From contig CP114497.1 in the NCBI GenBank assembly GCA_027186245.1, positions 3,851,501 through 3,915,500 of the forward strand: DNA of 64,000 bases, read 5' to 3'. Source of the DNA: Coriaria nepalensis. Lineage: Eukaryota > Streptophyta > Magnoliopsida > Cucurbitales > Coriariaceae. Positions 57,966-64,000 of this stretch are shown here, one piece after another. Both the position numbers and the translations under genes were made by a program. The first letter of the stretch is position 1, and each line of letters opens with the position of its first letter. Under the pieces are notes generated by a model that saw only the letters and a program-made list of their open reading frames with translations, did not search any database and was not told where the DNA came from.

Positions 57966-58000
<35 letters not shown>
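56498..58000. other. AT-rich spacer
   Basis: No gene seen. (AT)n occupies about 57969-58000. Near 57880-57910 there are short direct repeats of GGAGCATGGAGCATAGAGCA type. Confidence 0.5.
57969..58000. repeat. (AT)n microsatellite
   Basis: Sixteen AT units directly left of the element-like stretch 58001-58745. Confidence 0.95.
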
Positions 58001-58002
<2 letters not shown>

Positions 58003-58745
58003 ATAATCAACAAGAGATCCGATTCAATTTGATCTAAAACGATCTATCATAATCCGATCTAATATATTTTATTTATATTTAATTAGAATTATATTGAATA
58101 TTTGATCGGATTGAATTAGATTTTTTTAAAATATAAATTATATAAATTTTTAATTTAATTATTTATTTTTAAAAATAATTTTTTTTTTCTTTTCCATATT
58201 TATTTTAATGAATACATTTTTTACATTCAAATATTTTATTAGTGAATTTTTATTAAATTTAATTAAATAATTAATGACTCTTAATTTTTTTTTTTACATT
58301 AAAGTTTCCTTAAAATATATTTTTTTATTTATTTATTTTCCTATATAATTTTTCCTTAATGAAGTAATTACTCAATTAAAATAAAAAAAAACATATTTTC
58401 AATTTTTTTATTTATTTTATCAATTATATTTATTACATTTTTTAATAAATTTTTATTTATTATTTTCTTAAATTAAAATTTCAATTAATTATTTTTAAAA
58501 TAATAATTTACTTCTCCTCTATATATATATATATTAAAGATACAATACAATATTTAATTAAACATATTAATATTTTTCTATAATATTTAATACTATATAA
58601 TATAAATTAAATTATTTTAAAAAAATTTCTAAAAATATAAAAATATTCGGTCAAATCCCAATCTACATCTAACAGCAACAGATCCGATCCGAGCGTCATC
58701 CGATATTATTAGATCAGATCCGACCGATCCGACCATCGTTCACCC
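58001..58745. repeat. candidate nonautonomous transposon with GATCCGA-rich ends
   Basis: Both ends are rich in GATCCGAT/GATCGGA words (GAGATCCGATTCAATTTGAT at the left, CCGATCCGACCATCGTTCAC at the right) in otherwise AT-rich DNA, with A/T-rich filler between. The ends are roughly inverted. It sits directly against a (AT)n run, a common target. No target duplication resolved. Confidence 0.4.
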
Positions 58746-59059
58746 TATTATATTCTATATATATTACATATGTTGTTCTTTCTTGTTAATAAGCTGTGTG
58801 ATAAGGAAAAAGAAAGAAAAAAAAAATGCATTCCCAGAAAAGAGGACAAATTGTTTTGTTTCCATGCCATGATAGAAAGGGTATCTCAGTAGTTGACCAG
58901 TCAAACGAACATGCACTAATAAAGTCATAAGAAAAGAATTGATTTTTGTTCAACTTTTGTAATTAATAGGACAACTCTTTCTTTGACCGAAGACCAGAAT
59001 TATTTAATTATATGTCACCCTCACAATTTCCATAGATAAAGATAAAAAGAATAATAACA

Positions 59060-59106
<47 letters not shown>

Positions 59107-59134
59107 TAATAATGCCCTAATTTACCCAGAAAAG

Positions 59135-59136
<2 letters not shown>
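58746..59136. other. spacer downstream of the cupin gene
   Basis: This holds an (AAT)n run at about 59064-59105 and nothing coding that I recognise. Confidence 0.5.

Positions 59137-59170
<34 letters not shown>
59064..59170. repeat. (AAT)n and (AT)n microsatellites abutting the cupin stop codon
   Basis: (AAT)n at about 59064-59105 and (AT)n at about 59137-59170. The AT run begins immediately after the stop codon (59173-59171) of the cupin gene, so it is part of the 3' UTR. Confidence 0.95.
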
Positions 59171-59174
<4 letters not shown>

Positions 59175-59607
59175 GAGGAAGAAGAGGAAGATGAATCAAA
59201 TTTGTAGTATTTATCAATAGCGAGTGATACGTCCCAAGTGCAGCTTAAACCCTTAGGAATGGTGACAAGATCTTTTGCACCAAACTCTACAAACTCGTCT
59301 TCACCTTTTGCGTATACCTTCACCTTCCCTTTCACTAAGTAGAATGTTTCTTCTGCGTCGAACTTCAACTGGTACTTCCCTGCTGAACATCCCCACCTTT
59401 TTTTTTTGGGTAATTATAACAAAATTATTCATAAGTAAATTGAAGAAGAGGAATCCAAAAGAGAGAGAGAGAGAGAAAGAAAGAGAGAGAGAGAGAGTGG
59501 AGTAATTACTTGGGCCAGCACTTGATGTTCAACTCAGACAGTCTGGCCTCAGAAGGGTTTCTTTCTACAACAATGGATCTGAGGTTTGAGTTGGACTGTG
59601 TAGCCAT
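59171..59607 (-). CDS. small RmlC-like cupin protein
   Basis: A 107-residue single-domain cupin of the EutQ/DUF861 type (Cupin_3). Family members are small beta-barrels, usually metal-binding; the plant proteins have no agreed function. Exons: 59607-59510 and 59396-59171; 324 nt with the split codon AA|G restored across the intron. The N-terminus is MATQSNSNLRSIVVERNPSE; the barrel follows with WGCSAGKYQLKFDAEETFYL, VKGKVKVYAKGEDEFVEFGA and KDLVTIPKGLSCTWDV. The protein ends in FDSSSSSSS, a serine run created by TCT/TCC codons next to a microsatellite. The intron contains a long (CT)n on the coding strand. No signal peptide is seen. Neighbour of the myosin/YUC block as in Arabidopsis from memory. 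Confidence 0.9.
59460..59498. repeat. (GA)n microsatellite in the cupin intron
   Basis: A GA-rich run with AAAG interruptions; on the coding strand it is a CT-rich tract just after the donor. Confidence 0.9.
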
Positions 59608-60565
59608 GAACGTGTAGTGGTGGTAGTAGTAGATAGGAAGGATAATATGAATATATGGATATAGAGAATGGTATCGATTTTATGAGAATTATAACACCTA
59701 ATTTCCGGATTTTCTTAGTGAGTATTTGATTATTTTGCAATGGAGTTCTAAGGTAAAAGAGTACGAGTAGGAGGAGAGTTTCTTTATATTGCAATCTAGA
59801 ATTTTTCGTAGAAGGATAGGGATTAGGTGTTGTGGGCCAGTGAGACTGACTATACATATATATATATATATATATAGTAGTAGTATTCATATATGCAATT
59901 TATTCTTTGCTGCTCTAGAGTTAGAATTGTCATTTTTATACTCAAATTATTAATATTAAATCACATATTTATTTTTAATATCATAATCATTTTTAATATT
60001 AAATATTAAAAATAATTATATATAACTTTATATAAAAATATCATTTATAGGGAACTCATTTATGTGCCTCATTATTCACCTTTGACTTGGCTCATCCTCC
60101 ATGTCAGATCACTCAGATCCCTTTTTTTTTTTTAAATCGTTTTAGAACATTAATCATTTGGTATTCATTTTCTTTTCCATTTTCTTACTATTTCAAGCCG
60201 TGTCAAAACAAAAAGGGGGCCGAGTAGTAGTTCTCATATCAGATTCTTATATTTTTAAGGTTTGATTTTCATTTTTTAATAATTATAAAAAATATTATTA
60301 AATATTATATTCATTTTTCCAAAAAAAAAAAGGAAAATTCCTAGTCGAAGCTGCTATTTGGAAGAATAAAAATGATATTAAAAGAAAGAAAGAAAAAAAA
60401 AAAAACTCTCAATGTAATGATGATGATATTGAATATAGCTTTTTATTGCGAGAAAAATATACTGAAACTTTTTATTATATTAAGAAAAATTATAAATGGG
60501 ATCTAAGTTGTTATTAATATTAAGAAAAAATAGTAAATAATTGAGTTATATTTTTAGAGATATTA
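59608..60565. other. upstream region of the cupin gene and AT-rich spacer
   Basis: A (TA)n run at about 59856-59876 may serve as TATA region on the minus strand, about 250 nt upstream of the ATG. The rest is AT-rich without recognisable genes. Confidence 0.5.
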
Positions 60566-60655
60566 TATAATTAAATTATAAATATTATATATTAATAAAT
60601 AATTAATTTATATAATTAAATTATAAATATTATATATTAATAAATAATTAATTTC
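60566..60655. repeat. tandem duplication, 2 x 45 bp, AT-rich
   Basis: The unit TATAATTAAATTATAAATAT... occurs at 60566-60610 and again at 60611-60655 with at most one difference. Confidence 0.85.
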
Positions 60656-60829
60656 TATAATATTTAAATTTTATTGAATTTATATAGAGTATTTCATATA
60701 ATATTTAAACATAATTTTCAAAACGCTTAAACATAATATTATTGTTTAAGATGGTTACTGTTTTTTTAATAGAAAAATTACACTCTTAATTGGGGAATTC
60801 CCCTCCTAATCTATCTGAAGACAAAGTTT

Positions 60830-63290
60830 TGCAGAAAGAGGGAACGAGTCGTCATTGTGAAACAAACAAGAAAAATGAAAACCAATATTCTATTACTTTC
60901 TCTATAAACATGTTTGATCTGAATTTGGAACGCAAGGAGCCAGAATTGAATATGATACCAAAAAGAACTTAAATGCCAATCTGGGCATTTATTGTTGATA
61001 GCCAAAACTGTATCTGAAGTGGAAGACAACCCATACTGTAATGCAAGCTGGATACCACAGAAGAGTGCCCTTAAACCTCTTCCTAGAACCTATTCACCGC
61101 CCATGAAGAGGAGAAACCCATTGACACAAGATAACCCTCCTCGTCTTCTTAATCCTTGGAACACACCTCAAATCCACCTAAAGGGCAGCTTCTGCATGCG
61201 AGAAAACATGATCACCCAAAGTGGCAGCGTTGATAGAGCTAACCTAAGCAATAATACCATTGTTATACATACTCGTTATGCCAAGCCAAATTTCCCAAAA
61301 AATAAACATAGGGATCATGAACAAAAATAATATGGAGGTGACTAGAAGAGGGAAATATCCTCAACCACGTTTGGAGTCTGTGCAAAAGAGCTTGAGATGC
61401 GGTGAAGGAAACCCGACAAATTGCCTCAACCACCTGGCAAGAATTCACTGTTTATAAAAAGATGTTCAACATCCTCCTGCTTCATTGCCTGACAACACAC
61501 ACACACATACAAATGTAAAAGCAACCCGTAATCGATACCGGTTTGTATCCACCGCAAGCGAGTTATGAAGAAGATGCCAACCGAATACTTTAAGCTTTTG
61601 AGCACATTTCAATGGCCATAAAGTGCGAAACAGGGAGTTAGAAGATCCATTGCCCGAGATAGCTTCATATACAGACTTGACTGTAAACAAACTAGATCTG
61701 TGAGGAAGCCACCCCATGCCGTCTTCCTGAGAGCAAAAATCTGGGATGTTGTGCTCAATTTGATCTACCAAAGTGTCATCTAGCCCTTGATTCAGCCAAC
61801 AACGAGACTGTACAGCCTGGTACACATTGATCTCTATACAATTATACGAGAGAAAATAAGCTTTCCACCCGTCCACTTTGCTAGTAATTTTAGAAATGAG
61901 CCCCTCAAAAGCAGGTATGCCCACATATTTATACGAGATATGGATACCCAAATAGATAAAAGGAAATGAACCTCTAGAGAAGGACGTATGGCTACTTATC
62001 ATATTTATCCGTTGCACGGCACAATTAGGGTGAACATAAAACTCACTTTTGGCCAAATTTATCTTTGACCAGAGGTAACCTCATAAGCATTAAGAATTGA
62101 CTTCAACCCGTGTATACTTGGAAGGCTACCATTGCAAAGGATCAGTGTATCGTCAGCAAAGAGGTGGTGAGATATCACCGGAGTTCCTCGCCTATCATGA
62201 AATGGTAAAATCGCCTTTTGGGCTTTATCCAAGCTACTACTAAGAATCTCTTCCACAAGAATGAAGAGCAAAGGGGAAAGATGATCCCTTTCGTAGCACA
62301 CCTCTTGAAACGTAATTGAGAAGTGCACTCCCACATAACAAGAAATTTTTTTTTGGCGAATACTAGCTGAGAACCCATGTTGCAGTAATGCTCGATCTAT
62401 GAAAGCCCAATCTAGTATATATCGTAAGCCTTGGTCATATCGAGTTTAAAAATTATATTTTCTCCATGACCTTACTTACTAATATCCCTTGTGATCTATT
62501 GAGCAAGTCCAATCGCATCCCCTATGGCCCTACCTTTAACAAAATCATGTTGAGCTTCCGAGATGAGATGAGGAAAACTAGAGCTTAGCCTATTGGCCAA
62601 AGCTTTCGAGAAACTTTTGTAGCACACATTGCATAGGCTTCTAGGCCTAAGATCTTTCAAAGAACTCGTACAAGTCTTCTTCGGTATAAGAATAAAAAAG
62701 GTGCTCGATAGTACCACACAAAAATTCATTATCGGCTTCCAATAGATCGGTCTTAATCACGTCCCAACAATGCTAAAAAAAAAGGAGGACGAAAAACTAT
62801 CTAATCCTGAGGCTCCATTGATCGGCATTGATCTAGTAGTTTATTTAAACTCACCCAACGTGAATGGGACTGTTAGAATTGAATTATTGATATCAATCAT
62901 TAATTGAGGGATAAGTTCAAAGAGATCTTCAATAAAAAAAAATAGGTTTCTGTAGTGTAGAGGGTTTTATAATACTCTATAGCCGCTAGATGAAAAGCAT
63001 TTTGATCGTCAAGACTTCCCCATTGATCATCAACTATGTTTGACAAATTTAATTGCATATTTCAGACTTTTACCAATGCGTAGAAAAATTTGGTGTTAAG
63101 AGTCTCCCTCTTGAAGACAATGGACTCGAGATTTTTGTTCCCAAAAAAATTATTCATTTTGAGACACGGATTATCAACTTCTTTAGCATGTTGAAGATCC
63201 ACAAAATATACTCCGACCAACTGTTCTCCAACATTGCATCGTTATTGTATCTGTATCGTGTCCTGTGCTTATTTTCAGGCACGAGCGAAT
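60830..63290 (-). mobile_element. LINE (L1-type) retrotransposon relic, 5' truncated
   Basis: On the minus strand, frames appear in the order of a plant L1 ORF2: NTKFFYALVKV-type and QNAFHLAAIEYYKTL (about 63100-62940), ASGLDSF with CWDVIKTDLLEADNEF (about 62820-62740), FILIPKKTCTSSLKDLRPRS and ISEAQHDFVKGRAIGDAIGL (62720-62500), LSPLLFILVEEILS and the catalytic HHLFADDTLILCNG (62334-62060), then the thumb (FPFIYLGIHISYK) and a zf-RVT region (SLFRTLWPLKCAQKLKVFGW) to 61466. Tail pieces continue to about 60830. Stops and frameshifts are many, and the endonuclease is absent. The fixed Arg/Lys-rich joints and lack of LTRs mark it as non-LTR. Confidence 0.88.
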
Positions 63291-64000
63291 TCGTACTGTG
63301 CTGACACAAATTACCACCTCTACTCCTATTTGTTATATTTAAATAAAAATAAAAATAACTATTTTTTCAAAAGTATTCGATAAGTAATATAATTAATAGG
63401 AGGGTGTTTACATGATAAGGAGATAGATGGCTAGGGAAAATGAATAAATAAAAAAGTTTGGGGTGATAATAATATGAAATTTTAATTTAGGGATTTAATT
63501 CTATATTTCTATCTGCATACAACATAATATCGGTTGAGTTCACAAAAATTAAAAGATCAAAAAAATTAGATTTTGTAATATCGGTTGTCCAAAGAGAGAA
63601 ATACTGATAGAGGTAGTAGCAATTTGGTGATGGTGGTAGTTGTTGGGTCGAAACAAATGAAAAAAAAAAATAATAAAAAAAAATATATATATATATTATA
63701 AGGGAGAGAAATAAAATAAACTTTTAAAAAAAATATTTTAAGTTGGTAGTGAAAATTGACGTAGCAGTGGAGTGAATTGGTGATAAATGATGTGGAAATG
63801 GAAAAGAAGAAATTTTAAAATATTGGGTTAGAAAATATCGAATTTAAGTTTAGAAGAATATAAAAAAATATATAAAAAATTTAAATTTTGTCAAATTTAA
63901 AATTTTAATAATTTTTGAACATGCACATAAATATTGTAATGGAATTAATAATTTAATATAATTTAAACTTAAATTAAATATTTATTATAATTTATGCTAA
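63291..64000. other. AT-rich spacer to the end of the window
   Basis: No gene, RNA or element with clear borders. Short (TA)n at about 63690. Confidence 0.5.

Noticed and set aside
61787..61969. Plus-strand frames at 60.8-62.0 kb
   Set aside because: Antisense shadows of the LINE relic.

Overview
This window is nuclear DNA of a flowering plant, almost certainly a eudicot. The genes are intron-rich with short exons, the spacers are very AT-rich with many (TA)n and (TTA)n microsatellites, and LTR retrotransposon, LINE and hAT relics are frequent. I see no bacterial-style operons, CRISPR arrays, rRNA or tRNA genes.

Six host genes can be reconstructed. From left to right they are: a tetraspanin of the TET18/TOM2A-like type on the plus strand (93-2985, its 5' end outside the window); then, all on the minus strand, a TON1-recruiting-motif (TRM17/20-like) protein (4120-8109), a YUCCA8-type flavin monooxygenase of auxin synthesis (14603-16071), a class XI myosin of the XI-G/XI-H type (31127-45126, 37 coding exons), an organellar lysyl-tRNA synthetase (47693-55492, 14 exons) and a small RmlC-like cupin (59171-59607). 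Tetraspanin, TRM, YUC, myosin XI and cupin occur in the same order as I remember from Arabidopsis chromosome 4 (about AT4G28703 to AT4G28770). The region therefore looks like a conserved microsyntenic block with a lysyl-tRNA synthetase added and the spacers inflated by transposons. The genes do not form a pathway; their neighbourhood is ancestral.

The spacers hold a calmodulin-like pseudogene cut by a hAT element with a near-perfect 8-bp target duplication (9809-11171), a gypsy gag relic (12660-13420), a decayed copia element of possibly mixed origin (about 24.4-30.4 kb) whose RNase H region is split by a 2,007-bp solo LTR, LTR fragments at 46.1-47.3 kb, a copia gag relic (56.1 kb) and a LINE relic (60.8-63.3 kb).

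The most notable details are: an in-frame TAG inside the otherwise well-preserved YUC gene; a 271-bp solo LTR inserted exactly at a myosin splice donor, where the duplicated target is the donor GTATG itself; two GC-AG introns supported by reading frame (lysyl-tRNA synthetase, TRM); a predicted short uORF whose stop overlaps the TRM start codon; a dimeric hairpin element in an intron of the synthetase; and a triplicated 19-residue unit in the copia polyprotein. I did not find a convincing new defence, biosynthetic or regulatory system.
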